A stretch of DNA of 64,000 nt from Euptelea pleiosperma (lineage: Eukaryota > Streptophyta > Magnoliopsida > Ranunculales > Eupteleaceae), in NCBI GenBank assembly GCA_035048495.1, contig CM068547.1, positions 29,953,913 through 30,017,912 on the forward strand. The letters are read 5' to 3'. Below the pieces are notes generated by a model, which was not told the origin of the DNA, searched no databases, and saw nothing but the letters and a program-made list of their open reading frames with translations. Shown here in pieces: positions 1-12,655 of this stretch (position 1 is its first letter; each line of letters opens with the position of its first letter). The position numbers and the translations under genes are program-made.

Positions 1-59
1 TACCCAAATAATGCTCAAATTCCTATGGTTAAAATTAACCCATGAAAATAACTTCAACC

Positions 60-690
60 CAACACTTAGAAATCAGTGATCAAGTTTATTTATGGCTTGT
101 AGGTCAACCTAGTGATTGGCCAAACATCCATACGGTTAGTATCCTCTTTAAGAATGTGTCACATGGCTCATATTGACTGTAGTCAGAGGCGTTGACTTCG
201 CTTTGATGGTCGTTTGCCCCTAGAACAAAATCCTGGCTCCGCCACTGCATGTTAGACAATCCAATTGCTAGTGAGTTGTCTATATTGCGGAGACCACTCC
301 TTCCAAAAATAAAAAATAGTCCATTTTGACATCCCTAACCTCATGAAAAGGTAATCTGAATTTGGAAAGGGCCCGGCTCCAGGGATTGGCCTTTTTTGAT
401 TGGCTCCCGTTACAGGACAACAATGGTGGATCCAGGAAGGGGCCAGCGGAGCAGTTGCCCCCCGCCCCCCTTGTACCCTTTTTGTTTGTTTTGCCCCCGA
501 AATACTCTTTAATTTTTTTGCCCCCTACAATATCTTTAGTTTGTATTTGAGGTACAAAGATCCAAAGGTTTGAAATCACTAATCAAGCTGATTATTGGTT
601 TGTAGGTCGACCTAGCTAGGGATTGGCCAAACATCCATACGGTCAGAGTCCTCTAAGATCGAGTGTTCCATGTGGCTCATATTGTGTCAT
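60..690. repeat. Two single arms of the foldback MITE with unassigned sequence between
   Basis: Arms at about 66-165 and 565-690 share GATTGGCCAAACATCCATAC and AATCA..GATCAAG/AATCAAGC motifs. A CAGGGATTGGCCTTTTTTGA stretch at 380-410 has an inverted partner near 697-730. No gene seen. Confidence 0.5.
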
Positions 691-799
691 CTAACGGGAG
701 CCGGTCAAAAAAGGCCGGTCCCTGGAGCCCTATCCTGTGGAAAATTAGGACCATTCAAATTTACCAGTACATTAGGTCAACTTTTCATTAGTTTAGTGA

Positions 800-1110
800 G
801 ACAAAAATTTGACAACAATTTTGGTGTACCCACATAGAAGATGAATAAATGGCCGATTTTTGGTGAGGATGATCTCCTCACCATAAAGATCACCCCTACA
901 AAAAATAGCCCATTCTGAAATTTCTAACCCCATCAAATGTGTTTTCCAAGTTAACGGTAAAAATAGACGGTCCATAATTCTTGAACTTTTAAACCAGTCT
1001 ACGAATATTGGAATGACCTGAATTATTGTGAAGATGATCTCCTCACCATAGAGATCCTCTCGCCAAAAATCATCCCATTCTAAAACTTCTAATTTATATA
1101 TTGGCCCGTA
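800..1110. repeat. Foldback repeat with GATGATCTCCTCACCAT arms
   Basis: GGTGAGGATGATCTCCTCAC occurs near 861 and a second GATGATCTCCTCACCATAGA near 1032; related pieces lie at 1520-1690 and 30930-31190. A GA microsatellite follows at 1141-1162. Confidence 0.55.
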
Positions 1111-1162
1111 CCAATTTTTTGTTGTCCCCAATTTTGGAATGAGAGAGAGAGAGAGAGAGAGA

Positions 1163-1880
1163 TGCTATCATCCCTAGGTGGTCCAGAAGACATGTGGTCC
1201 TTGTGATTCACACCACAAAAATCCCCAAAGACCATTCAGAGGTTTGGACCTATTCGTACCAATCAATTGAAGAGTACCATGTATGATATATGCTCTCCAC
1301 ATCAGATATATATTACTTACACCCTAGAGATGTAACACGCAAAAAAATATAAACGTCTAAGATGGCAAAAAAATGAGACAAGCTTATCAACGGTGTAAAT
1401 CGATCGCAGAGGGCGATCAACCCTTGATTAGACACGATTAGTGCAAAAAAAAATATGAAACTCCCGTTAGAGATCATGTTAGAGAATGTCGTCAGTCTAA
1501 CGCCCGTTAGATGGGTTCTATTGTGGAGATCATCCTCACAAAAAATTAGTCCATTCTTACATTCCTAATCTCGGTGACTTGAATTTAGAAAATCTGAACC
1601 ATCCAAACTTACTATTATTTTAGATTAACTTTTCATAAGGTTATTGCTTTCAGAATTGATTGATTTTTGGTGATGATGATCAACGTGATAAGAACAATGT
1701 AACGAGCGGTTGATCTCCATGTGGGCTCCAACACCAGATGTAAGAGAAGGGTGTAGCTCTAGACAAAGTGACAAACTCATAAGAAATACCCACTAGAAAT
1801 TCATAAGCAGGCATTCAATCCTCTTGAATTACACTTCTGCGGCTGGACTACTAACTTGAACGCCAGAATGTACGCTTGAC
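1163..1880. other. No gene seen; repeat remnants
   Basis: AT-rich sequence with fragments of the GATCATCCTCAC repeat (1520-1690). Open frames are short and lack family features. Confidence 0.6.
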
Positions 1881-2179
1881 CACGGTTTAAGAAACGGCCA
1901 TTATAACAGAAACGGACCTCCCCTGTTACTTTACATACCGTTTGAACATTTAGAAAAATAACGGCTAATTTTTTTTTTGAAAATAGCAATCGTTATAACT
2001 TATAACGAAAATAACAACTGAGCTGTTATTTTCCATTATAAATTTTACTGAAAATTTAAAATTCAAAATTTGAATTTTAGATCTGTTTTTTTCCGTTATT
2101 TTCCATTATTTCTATTTTTTTTTTTTCATTTTTCTGCCTTTTTTCCATTTTGGTCCTGTGCGTTACAATCCGCTATTGT
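1881..2179. mobile_element. hAT-like MITE copy, right end missing
   Basis: Begins CACGGTTTAAGAAACGGCC. It carries the family's central AATTCAAAATTTGAATTTTA palindrome and GTGCGTTACAATCCG block, then breaks off at about 2179. Confidence 0.7.
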
Positions 2180-2669
2180 TTCGTTCTCTCCAAATACCCC
2201 AAATGATAGCAAATGGGACAAGGATCCATAGTTTTTTTTCCATGGCCCCCAAACGCCTTGTAACAGCAGGCTAGAAGGTCTCTAAATGACGGAAGAACTG
2301 TCCATCTGAAGTCGAATTCTCTACAGAACTCGGACCAAATCGACCAAGCCACTTTGCAATGAAGGAACAATTGGTCACAAGACTCTCACCCTCCAAACAC
2401 ATGGGGCAATGGTGGATCACCCCAATGCCTCTCCTTAGGAGGACCCATCATGTGGTACAAAGTCCAAACCCTTTTACAACTTTTCTCATGTATGGAGTTG
2501 CTTCTTCACTTCCTTTTATGTCCAAGAGTAGGTAGCTGAAACTCTAAACAAAGCCCTAATCCAACATTATATCTATGTGGGCCCCACTACTGGGTGTAAG
2601 AATTGGATGTAAGAAATTGGTATAGGACTCACTATATATGTAGAACGATCTACCAAACTCTCTACTAAA

Positions 2670-2882
2670 GGCCCAGGCTCTGAGGACCCCCTTTTCTGAC
2701 CCCTCTCAGTGTTCGTGCGTCCTCGACCGTGGATTTCACGAATCCAACATTGGGTACCAGCACCCCAAAAAGTGATGTCAGCTCGGCGCTGGCAACCACT
2801 GTTGGATTCGTGAAATCCACGGCCGAGCACACAAACACCAAGAGGGGTCAGAAAAAAAGAGGGTCCCCTGAGCCCGACCCCT
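2670..2882. mobile_element. Long-armed inverted-repeat MITE, copy 1
   Basis: Arms of about 90 bp: GACCCCTCTCAGTG...GTGGATTTCACGAATCCAAC pairs with its inverted copy, ending near GGGGTCAG...CCTGAGCCCGAC. The loop near 2760-2810 contains AAAAGTGATGTCAGCTCGGC, shared with the copy at 14758. Target duplication unresolved. Confidence 0.75.
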
Positions 2883-3097
2883 ACCGAAATTGAAATTAAT
2901 CATATACAAAGCCCTCAAGATAACGCTTTCTTTTACGTGACACTTCCTTCTCTCCATCCACGTGGCACTTATTTTCTCCATTTTTTCTTCAAAAAAGCAC
3001 TTTTTTCTACATGAGCCACTTTGCCCCATCATAATTTCTTAATGATATATTCCAACTTATTAAGATTTTGTCGTCTAGTACAAATACACTATCCATG

Positions 3098-3412
3098 AGG
3101 GCGTAAATTTCCCGTGGAAAAAATTGTATTTTCTCAGGAAAACATAATTTTTCCTTGTTTGATAGACATTTTAAATTTTAAAAAATTTTCCCGAGAAAAT
3201 GAGATTTTCCCATCCAAGCCTGAAATTCATTTCCGTTCGGTTCGGCATAGTTGAGAATTCGTTTCCATGAAAATCCACCATCATTTTCTCATATAATTGA
3301 AAATTGCATATTTTCTTGGATGCAATCAAACAGCCTTGTCAGGTGTATTTTCCGAAGAAAATTTTTCATGAGAAAAATTATCAGCAAATTTTCTATGCAA
3401 TCAAATACGCCC
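3098..3412. mobile_element. Tourist-like MITE, same family as 17238-17531
   Basis: Right end GCAATCAAATACGCCC followed by TAA; subterminal AAAATTTTTC and ATTTTCCCG motifs as in the 17238 copy. The left end (GGGCGTAAATTTCCCG) is rearranged. Confidence 0.65.
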
Positions 3413-4305
3413 TAAGATTTTTTTGGCTTCCTCTAATTCAATGAAAAAAAATTTAGAGGGACTGAGAAGTTGTTTTCTCAATTAGCTGTTTGTGGTCCCA
3501 CATCGTAATTGATGACGTCAACATGCTGAACAACCTGTGAAGGTGAGTGCCTGTGAGCGCCGTGTGAGTGGCGTGTGAGCGGCATGCCCCAACCCAGGTT
3601 TTGGCTTTAAAATAGTAATAGATGGTTTTCTCTCGGCCCATTTGCTGCCTAGGATTTAGGTCAGCTAAATAACTGAGCCAGGGTTGGGCTTAACATTTTA
3701 ACAAAGATTGCCTTACACCTGGCCCAAAAATTAATGGCTCAGACTTTTCACCTCATAACGGGCTACATTGGACTTGGGTACAAAATGTTGGGCTCAGACG
3801 AACTGGACTGAGCTTGGGCCCTAGCTCAAACTAGAGGCTACCCACGGTTCTGAAACGTAGCACATGTTTTAGAAAGCCCATGCTTCCCGAGCCTAGCCCA
3901 ATCCTAACTATAATTTGCAATTCGGAGTGCGGCAAAAATACGATACGGAAAATGTTTGAGTACAATTCGGGTTTGTTATTAAAAAATGTGCTATAAAATA
4001 TAACCAAAATAATTTTAAAAATAAAATAAAACAAAAAAAAGAGTACAATATTGATATTTTTTTGTCTTAGAATTCCAGGAATAATTCGAGAAAGTTCATG
4101 AATTATTTGAGAATAATTCAATTATGTTAAAAAAATTCGAGAATTTTTCCAAAACTTTGAATAGGACGTTGTTCGGTTCATCTCCTTGAATAATTCGAGA
4201 ATTTACTAACATGGACGTAACCTAGAAGAAGTGGTTTGATGTTGCAAGCTCTTCTCAAAAGCCAGCTCGTTTCTCGAATCCTTCAATATTATACATGTGC
4301 AAAGC

Positions 4306-5284
4306 AGTGTTTTAAAACCGGATTGGACCAATAGTCCAACTAGGTCCAACCGGATTTTCATAAAATATCGGTCTGGTTCATGATGAACCTGAAGTTTGAC
4401 GAGAGCAGACGGGTTTTTCAAAACCAATGGTTCGACCGTCAAATCAGTTGAACCACCTGTTCTTATGTACGGTTTGAAACATGAATCCCTACATATGAAA
4501 TCCTAAAATTTTGGGATTTTGTCTACCATCAAAGAGAATCTTTTAGAAAAGTGAGTATGGTTTCCAAATTTGGGAGGATTTCTTCAAAATTCTAACGAAT
4601 TCTTCAAGATTTTGTGTTATATTTCTTTGCAAAATAAGAAACAAATTAGGGGTGGGATCACAATTTTTAAAATTGGAAAAGTCTTTTTGTGCACAAAAAG
4701 ACTTTTTCAAAATAATAGATTGTTTGGATGACCATTTTTTAAAGTATTTATTCTATAAAAATAAATATTTTAAGTTAAAAAGTATTTTAAAATAGCTGAA
4801 AGCTGTTTTTCAAGTAAAAAAAGATTTTTTAAAAATTTTGCTAGCTCAATGAATATAATAAAAAAAGAAACAGTTTTTGGTAGAAATCCCCTTCCAAAAA
4901 ATATGAAGATATTACAGACATGGGCCCACTAAGAGAAGATAAAGATATTTTGCATTAATGATGATCCAAATGACCTTTTAAAGAAAAATATATTTTCAGA
5001 AAAGTCCTTTTTTTCAAATGAATATTTTTTGAAAAATGGCAACCCGAACACTCCCTATCTTAATCATCATTGGAGAAAGAAAAATAAGGGCCTTGACTTC
5101 AAATTTTCACATTTTTTTTACCAACCTCTTTCTTTTATTTTCTCATATATTTTGAATTTCTCTAACTGATATATTTTATTTTAATTATTTAATAAATACA
5201 AAGCGGTTAGACCATATCGAACCCTGGTCTGACCAATTTGTCAAAATTTTGGTTCAATCACTGGTTCGGTTTTTAAAACATTGG
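4306..5284. mobile_element. Composite hAT-like element with TTTTAAAACCGG ends
   Basis: Left CAGTGTTTTAAAACCGGATT and right CGGTTTTTAAAACATTG are inverted, with subterminal GGTTC/GAACC motifs. A Tourist-like insertion at about 4690-5060 interrupts it. Flanking octamers match only weakly (five of eight). Confidence 0.5.
4690..5060. mobile_element. Tourist-like MITE inside the 4306-5284 element
   Basis: AGATTGTTTGGATGACCATT at the left and AAATGGCAACCCGAACACTC at the right are inverted and related to the 57496 copy. Ends are approximate. Confidence 0.55.
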
Positions 5285-5639
5285 TGTAATAGACCATTGT
5301 TAATTATAGTCTACCGTAAATGGCGAAGCCCGTCTGCATGCAACATGTGTCCACACTATGGAGGACCCACCAATCGATCAGTCCCAGCTACGAGATCTCT
5401 TAGGTTTTGAAACCAAATCTGGTTGGAAAGGCATGAACAATTTGTATTGATTCCTTGCTTCTTCCATTTATAGATTCTATATATGTTTGAGACTAGGCTC
5501 GCGGGACTCACCTTTTTGCACTCATGATTTCACTCGTGCTCTCGGGCGTGGATTCCGAGAGGTGGTTTTGTTTTGGAAAAGAAAAAAAAGATGTAACAAG
5601 GTATACCTGAGACATTTTCAAATGCCTAAGCACGATTTT

Positions 5640-5890
5640 TGTTACTCAATGCTGCCATCTGGGCCCACCCAACGCTTGGTGGATATACACACCAAAATCA
5701 CCTTGATCGATAATCTCTACCCATTAGATGTTAGTACTTTTTAAGGCGTGCTTATAGCCGTTGAATTCAACCATTTTTTTGAGTACTAAAACCAATGGAT
5801 AAAAAACATCAAACAAGCTGATTTTTGGTGCTACTAAGGGGTGGGCTAAACATCCATGCAGTCAGTGGGCCCAGATGGCTGTGGTGAGTA
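5640..5890. mobile_element. Foldback MITE copy
   Basis: AAAATCACCTTGATCGATAA and the inverted ATCAAACAAGCTGATTTTTG arms, with ATCTGGGCCCACC and GGGCCCAGATGGC at the outer ends. Confidence 0.6.
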
Positions 5891-6497
5891 ACAAATATAT
5901 TCATAAACGGACGTATAAAAGAAAAAAATCGGTAAAATTCAGGCTTTTTAAGGCTAAACGAAATTAAACTCGAAATTTTTCCGTTCCAAATCTTTGCCAT
6001 ATGCCGAATTGCTAACTATGGTCCCACCCCCGTCCGGCATTCAGATACCCCGCATATTCAATTTTCGGAAATTTTCTTTCCAAATTATGTGGGGCCACCT
6101 TATTTTATAGGTCATGATTTATGCATGTGATAGGGAGAGCGAAAATTTTGATTTCTTGTAACCTTATAGACAGAAAATATTTGTCACAATGCGACTACAA
6201 AAAAGTGTGGTCACAGTGATGAAGACCACATGTTGAAGTGCGGGCCCACGTGTATTAAAAGGAGATATTCCCAAAGTGAGGTGGACCCACCTTAACGTGT
6301 GGTCTTGATTATTGCAACCTCGCCTTTGCAGCCAAAATTTTCTCACTTATAAAGGAGATAGCAGTGTTTTTTCACATAGAAATCAGGAGATTCTAAAGTC
6401 TTTTCGAAGAGATCTTTCTTAAATCATTCATATTTGTATTAGGAGAGTGAAATAAGACCAAAGCCAACATGTTATAAGTTGATTTGATAGTATAAGT

Positions 6498-6874
6498 CAA
6501 GGTTAAAAGGGGACCGTTATAACGGTATAACGGACTGCGGGTGTTACCGTTTTTTCCGTTATAACGGTACGGTCGATATAACAAAAAAAACGTTCATGGG
6601 CAAAAATGGAAAATAACAAAAAAAAAAACGGAAAAAATGGCGCTGAAATTCAAATTTTGAATTTTAAAATTTGAATTTCTTTCTAAAATGAAAAGTAACG
6701 GAAAAAACGAAAATAAGGGTCGTTAATTTCGTTATAATGGAAAATAAAACCGTTATTTTTGTTATAACGGCCATTATCTTTTGGGCATTTTAACGGTCCA
6801 TAACGTAACGGGGTAGGTCCGAGTCCATTATAACGGCCGTTATTTTAGTTATAACGGCCATTTTTTAAACCTTG
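6498..6874. mobile_element. hAT-like MITE copy (perfect 8-bp target duplication)
   Basis: CAAGGTTAAAAGGGGACCG to CCATTTTTTAAACCTTG, flanked by GTATAAGT at 6490-6497 and 6875-6882. At 377 bp it is the longest single copy of the family here. Confidence 0.92.
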
Positions 6875-6882
6875 GTATAAGT

Positions 6883-8339
6883 GTCATGTTTTGAAAGTCC
6901 CCGACAAATCATATCCTCAGCAGGGAGGGATCAGAGATAAAGTTTTGTAATTTTATCTGTGCTCCAAGAGTAACTTATAATGGGGTCAGTCTGGTACCCA
7001 TGGGTCCTCCATCTCCACATTTTTTTAGATTGATTTGAATAAGATTTATTGTTTAGGGTGTGAAATCCTAGTTTTGAGGAGTGATTCCACTGTTATTTAC
7101 ATCAATTGTAGAACGAACCTTCTTCGGTCGCCATCAATTTGGTATCCGAGCTGAAATTCTGTCATTATTTTCCCATTATCAAGCTTGTTCAACAGCGTTC
7201 GTCATCTAACATGTGATGTTTGCTACCCCAAGCCCCAAGACTATTGGATTCTGCCGTCTTCTTCACTGGAGCCTCGTCGTATATTTTTCGCATCCACTAG
7301 AGTTAGGCAGGGTTTGTGTTTTTCAAAACCCCACCCCACCCATATTAATGGTTCATGAAAGGGAGAAGTCAACCACTTCTCTTATTTTCTTCATGAGTTT
7401 TAAAAGCCCCCTACCTCCCTGGCTTAAAGACTTTAGGTACACGAGCCCAACCTTAAATAGAAGGTGGGCTTTAGTGATAACCCAATCCCAATCCTCACAC
7501 CAAAGCCCAAGGTTCAATCTAATTCTCTCAACACATTAGACCATCTATTTAGGACCAGTCTCTTTATGTGAGCCCAACCCAAAAATTGGTTCTTGACCCG
7601 ACCCATGACCCAATTTGGTGATCCGCAGTTCAGACCGACTCGACCCTTTTGTCCTAATATTCCACCACATCTAAGAAAGTACTATTCTTGTTTTGTCATA
7701 TATCCAGATCCAAACACCCATTTACCCTAAACCAGTCTAGCCCTCGTCTCAGTCCCAAACAGTCCAGATCTAGTTTTATTATTAGAGAAAAACAGGAAAA
7801 AAAAAAGATATTTTTATGCTCTTAAGAAGTGGTTCCATATATGGTACAAATACACAAAGAATGTTCTGAAAGATTTTATTCCAAAGATGATGGAGTTAAT
7901 AGTAGAACATGGTAAGATACTTAGAAATGTTTACAATCAGTTAGACCATACTTTTATAATGTTAAGGCAGAAATTGAATTTTCTCATCAATAATCAATAA
8001 ATTTACCAGAGCATGGTTCTTGTATTCAACAATAAGAGGATGATTATCATGATGCAGAACATGGGGTCTTACCTCAATATGCCATATGTTCAGAGGAAAC
8101 TATTTTTGTTAGAAAAATTGACTCTTGTATCTAGAAGCAAAGGTTGGTTTTCGTCCTCAACAAGCTGAACCAATTTATTTTCATGAGCATGGAAGACATC
8201 GTTCTACTGATCAGCATCATGATACAAATAAGGGTGTTAGACTTGAAGTTCTTGAGCTTGTGGTAAATATAACCTATAACTTTTTTTAGATTGGATTTTA
8301 AGTCTCGAAAGCTTCTTTAATTGGCATGGATTAATCGAA
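6883..8339. other. No gene seen
   Basis: Mixed unique-looking sequence. An open frame at 7213-7539 shows no recognisable domain and CCCAACC-rich low complexity nearby. The 7840-8340 part may be degraded 5' sequence of the adjacent gypsy element. Confidence 0.5.
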
Positions 8340-9345
8340 AGCCAAAAAAGTTCAATTTACTATTGCCAAAATGGAAGGAACGGCTCTACTTTAGTGGGGA
8401 GGGCAACAAGATATATTTCGAAAATAGGTCAAGGGTAAGTACGAATTTGGAAAGAAATGAAAGAGTTACTTAAAGCCAAGTTTCTACCATCTGACTGCAA
8501 AGAATGTCTAATTATTCAATTTTGGAGGTTACAACAAGGCATGATGTTTGTGGAAGAATACATGAATGAATTTTATGAATTGTCGACACGTGCAAAATTT
8601 AATGAAGATGAAGAAATACTTGCAACTTTGTACAAATTAGGTTTGAAACCTCAAATCTAGACTTGGCTTTCTTCACGTCGGTGTATATAATCGAAGATGG
8701 CTTCCACATTCCATACAAGTTGAAAAAGGTTTGAAGATGTGAACTTTTAAGAAGCCTATGAACGATCATGGACCATCTGATGAAAAAGCTCCTAAGAAGC
8801 TTACTCCTATTGTTAATCGAGGCAAGAATGTAGAGAAAGAAAAACTCAAAAGAGTAGATGAACGACAATGTTTCAAATGTGGAGCACAACGTCATTTTAT
8901 TTTTTACTGTACTAGTAAGCAAATTGCTCACATGGAAGGAACGTCAAAAGAACTAGGAGAGTAGGATGATGAAGGAGACTGAGATCTTAAAGCTGAAAAG
9001 GATAAAGACGTACTTGAATTAATGTTGGAAAGAGTGCTGCTAACGAAGGAAACATCGTATCAAATTCGATGTTTGATAAACTCAAGCTGACAACCAAACC
9101 ACATCTACAACTTTATGAAGTTGCTTGGGTGAAGATCAAGATCAATTGAGGGTGATCTGTTTCATTCTCAATTAGATCATACTCTAATCAAGTATGATGT
9201 GATGTTTTCCCAATGCAAGCAACACATGTCATATTAAGAAGACCCTGGATATATGATCCAGATGTGAACCATAATGGACGAGCGAATCCCTATTTCTTAA
9301 AGTATAAAAGGATAAACATCACTTTGAATCCTTCGAAACTTGAAA
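8340..9345 (+). pseudogene. Ty3/gypsy gag-protease remnant
   Basis: A gag core at 8457-8660 (MKELLKAKFLPSD, LQQGMMFVEEYMNEFYELST) matches the plant retrotransposon gag domain. A knuckle at 8863-8916 reads CFKCGAQRHFIFYC (CX2CX4HX4C). At 9213-9340, ATHVILRRPWIYDPDVNHNG resembles the segment after the gypsy protease. The order is right for gag-pol but frames are broken and no RT or integrase follows. Confidence 0.8.
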
Positions 9346-9468
9346 ATGGACGTACTGTTGAACTTATTAGGAACGTTTTGGACCGTTTCAAATTTTATCC
9401 AAAAGAAAATTTTGTTTGCGTGAAAAGATTTATACTCTTCTTAGTCATAACAGATTTGGGAATGGCTC

Positions 9469-9886
9469 TGCAAGGTTTTGGAACAATTTTGAGCCTTTCC
9501 AAACTTACACATATTTTGGAACAATTCAAAATCGTTCTTAAAGTTTGTTAGATTTGATCCGAATTGTACTCTTAGGTCCATTTTTTGAAATGACTGACAA
9601 AGTTTAGAACGTTTGGAACTGTTCCAAAAATTTGTCAGAGTTTGGAACGGCTCAAAATCATTCCAAAACCTTGTCAAAGCAGTTTCAAAAAGCGAATGTA
9701 AATGTATCTTTGAACATATACTTGAATGGTTTGGAAAAAAATCGGAATGATTTGGCGCCGTTCCAAATATTAGGAAGAGTCCTATTTCGTTAGGAACAGA
9801 CTAAAATCCTTCCTGATTTGGAACAGCCCAAACCTATTCTGGAATTATTTTTAAGGTTGCTCCTATTTAACACTTTTAGTGTAGTG
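9469..9886. repeat. Inverted GGTTTTGGAAC repeat, possibly a CACTA-type fragment
   Basis: CAAGGTTTTGGAACAATTTT (9469) is inverted at about 9645-9680, with more TTGGAAC/GTTCCAAA motifs between. The stretch ends CACTTTTAGTGTAGTG at 9886, which resembles a CACTA-transposon end read outward. The left end was not found. Confidence 0.45.
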
Positions 9887-10044
9887 ACAACAATCGCACT
9901 GACTTGAAACCTACACTTGGCACCCCTTTTTCGGCCCACTTGCACTATGAATGTTGGGACCCATCATATATCTACCAATATGACAAGTGGTACACTTTTT
10001 TGCGCCCACTTCCACCATGAATGTTGGGACCCTCGTATATCTAC

Positions 10045-10175
10045 CAATATGACACATGACACACCTTTTTGGGCGCACTAATTGGATGGATGTTTGGCCC
10101 ATCCCTAAGTGGGCGTTCATACCAAAAATCAGGTTGATTAGCGATCTTCAACCTTTGGATATTTGTAACAAAAAC
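10045..10175. repeat. Foldback MITE left-arm fragment
   Basis: GGATGGATGTTTGGCCCATC and AAATCAGGTTGATTAGCGAT match the left arm of the family. A 100-bp unit containing CCATGAATGTTGGGACCC is repeated just upstream (about 9935-10070). Confidence 0.6.
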
Positions 10176-10405
10176 AATGCCAAATTTTCGCAGTGAAAAA
10201 CCAACCAATGAAAACGACTCTAGGCCCATCTTATGATGGGATCAACCCATGTTATGATCCCAGATTCTGATGCCCAATTTACTCTGATGTTAGTATTCCA
10301 AGAACTCATCTAGAGTCAGTGGGATCTAAAACGTCTATGCCTCTATTTGATATGCAGTTTGATATCTCTATGATCCCAAATTCTCTACCGCAGACATGAT
10401 AAACA

Positions 10406-10615
10406 GGACAAATCTAGTATGCAATTGTTTGCAGACTTAAAAGTATGCAAATAATGTATCCACCATTGAATGCTCCTTGAAAAATGTGTTTTTAATTTAT
10501 AAAATAATTTTTTTTTGAAAACCTTGAAATAACACATTTTTCAAGGGACATCCAACAGTACTAACAATGTTTGCATACTTTTAAGTCTGCAAATAGTTGC
10601 AGACTAGATTTGTCC
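10406..10615. mobile_element. MITE with GGACAAATCTAG ends
   Basis: GGACAAATCTAGTATGCAA at the left pairs with TTGCAGACTAGATTTGTCC at the right; the arms continue through GCAGACTTAAAAGTATGCAA. About 210 bp with a loop. Flanks share ATAAACA but with an offset, so superfamily is open. Confidence 0.75.
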
Positions 10616-11383
10616 ATAATAAACATGCTATCAATTTAGACAGTTCAGTTGGTAGGCCGTCTTTCAAATTTCACGTTTCCCAAAAATCATTTAATTTGGT
10701 TGATTATCACCATTAAAATTAATAGACTTTGTTATTTAGGCAATTGGTCCATTAATTGGATGGTCCAGATCATGAACATGTGCAAAAAGATTGATTCCAA
10801 TGATATCACAATTTTTATGTTTAACAAATACCAAAGCATACGATGAGCCAGCCCCACACACATAGAGTTCTCGGTGGCAAAGTATTTTTTAAGGCCACGT
10901 GGCACTGTTTCACTAATATCAACTATAGTAGTTATTTAGTTCGCACGATAACTTTTGTAAATTTGCTCACGCCATCCATACACCATGTAAATTAGGATGT
11001 CGGATTATTTGGCGAGAAAATGATATGGTTGCTAAACGCTTTAAAACATTTTTAGGTGCAAACATTTAGCCGTGAAGTTAATTGGCTGCAACAATATACC
11101 TCTCAGAAGTAAATTGTTGACTAACCAAACATGCCCTAAAAGAAAAACTCTTGAGTCATTCTACTCGATAGTCAACTCAACATAGCTAAGTCGATCACTA
11201 GCCTAAGTCTACCCAAATTCTCATTGAGTCCATTCTACTCGTTAGGTTTTCATATGGTGGAGTATGACTCAAGATAGGAAGAGAGACTTTTTTCCGACAA
11301 GGTGGACCCTGAAGTATAAGTAGCCCTTTCCACATGGCAACTTTTACTCTAACCACTTTTTTCACAAGTCTCTGTGGTAGAAG

Positions 11384-12057
11384 TAGGGCTGCAACTCAGG
11401 CGGATTGGCAGTCAACCCTAGCCCAACCCAACCTTAAAGACTGTGAACCCTAACTCAACCCAACCCAAGGTCGGGCCTAGATTTTCCAACCTTATTGGGT
11501 TGGTCAATTTTTCAATTTTAAATTTTTTTTTTTTTTGTCAGAAAGATTGCTAAATTTTTTCATATTAAAATAATTTATTGGTCAATACAATAACCATTAT
11601 GCTAACCATTAAATTATAGCTCCATTTCCAACACCTCATGAAAGAAAACACGATATTTTCAATACAATCGATCACATAAAATGCTAAAATGTAGTTTCAA
11701 TGGCATTTTGAAATCTATATAACAAAACAGCTCTTATCCTATCTTGCTTTATAAGATAAAGAGTGGTTGAGATCAAATCTGTCAATGTAATGTGGACGGT
11801 TAGATTTCAGCCACTCAATCCCCCCCACACAAAAGTTGTAGTTTGTTAAGGACAAATATCCATGGGTTGCTGCATTTGCTACAATGTAGTGTGGATGTTT
11901 GTTAGTATACTAATACATATATGTAGTTTAATTTGTATGTTGTTTCGGATTGGGGCGGGTTGGGCCGAGCCTCAACCCTAGCCCAACCCGCTCAGCCCAA
12001 CCCAATTTGATTGGGTTACCAAAAATCTAGCCTGAGCCCGCCCAGGTTGTAGCCCTA
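11384..12057. mobile_element. hAT-like element with TAGGGCTGCAAC ends
   Basis: TAGGGCTGCAAC at the left and GTTGTAGCCCTA at the right are inverted. Flanking octamers GGTAGAAG and GGTTGAAA match at six of eight. Subterminal CCCAACCC/GGGTTGGG repeats are present at both ends. It is non-coding. Confidence 0.65.
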
Positions 12058-12387
12058 GGTTGAAACCCTTTCCATACGGCAGATTTCACAGGTCGAGCAA
12101 CTCTTTGCATGACTCAAATGCGAAAACGTGGGGTTGGCTCTTATAACAAACTAATGGGTGGCCCGTGTCCTCGGCACTACTCGACAAAGCATTTGCCAAA
12201 ATCGGGTGTGACTGGCTGACATCCACCATCCATTTGGGGGATAACATCTTGGCCCTTCTTTGTTGAAACCTATAAGAGGGGATATAAGACGGTAGACAAC
12301 TTCCCTGTTTTGTTATATAGACTAGTAAATGGCCCGTGCCCACGGCACTCGAGGAAAAAATGGTTGCAAAAATTGGGTGGCTCCGGC

Positions 12388-12655
12388 ACTCAAAACGGTA
12401 TAACGGACTGGGGTGTTACTGTTTTTTCCGTTATAATGGATTGCAACGCACAGGACCAAAAAAGAAAATTAACGGAAATAATGACACTAAAATTTAAAAC
12501 TCAAAATAAAATTGGTAACGGAAAGTAACTGAAAAAATAACGGAAATGACGGATGTTATTTAACAAATTTTTTTTCAAAAAATAAGTTTAATTTTTGTTA
12601 TATTAGAAAAATAACGGCCAATAAGTATTAAAACGGTACATAACGTAATGGGGGA
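12388..12655. mobile_element. hAT-like MITE fragment
   Basis: Interior family motifs (AACGGTATAACGGACTGGGG, CGTTATAATGG, ACGGTACATAACGTAATGGG) without recognisable termini. Confidence 0.6.

Noticed and set aside
7213..7539. 108-codon + strand open frame
   Set aside because: No recognisable domain, no splice or promoter context, and low-complexity neighbours; likely chance.
9213..9345. Possible plant pararetrovirus (caulimovirid) polyprotein remnant
   Set aside because: The gag core, knuckle and RPW(I)YD segment order fit Ty3/gypsy; no movement protein or viral coat features are visible.
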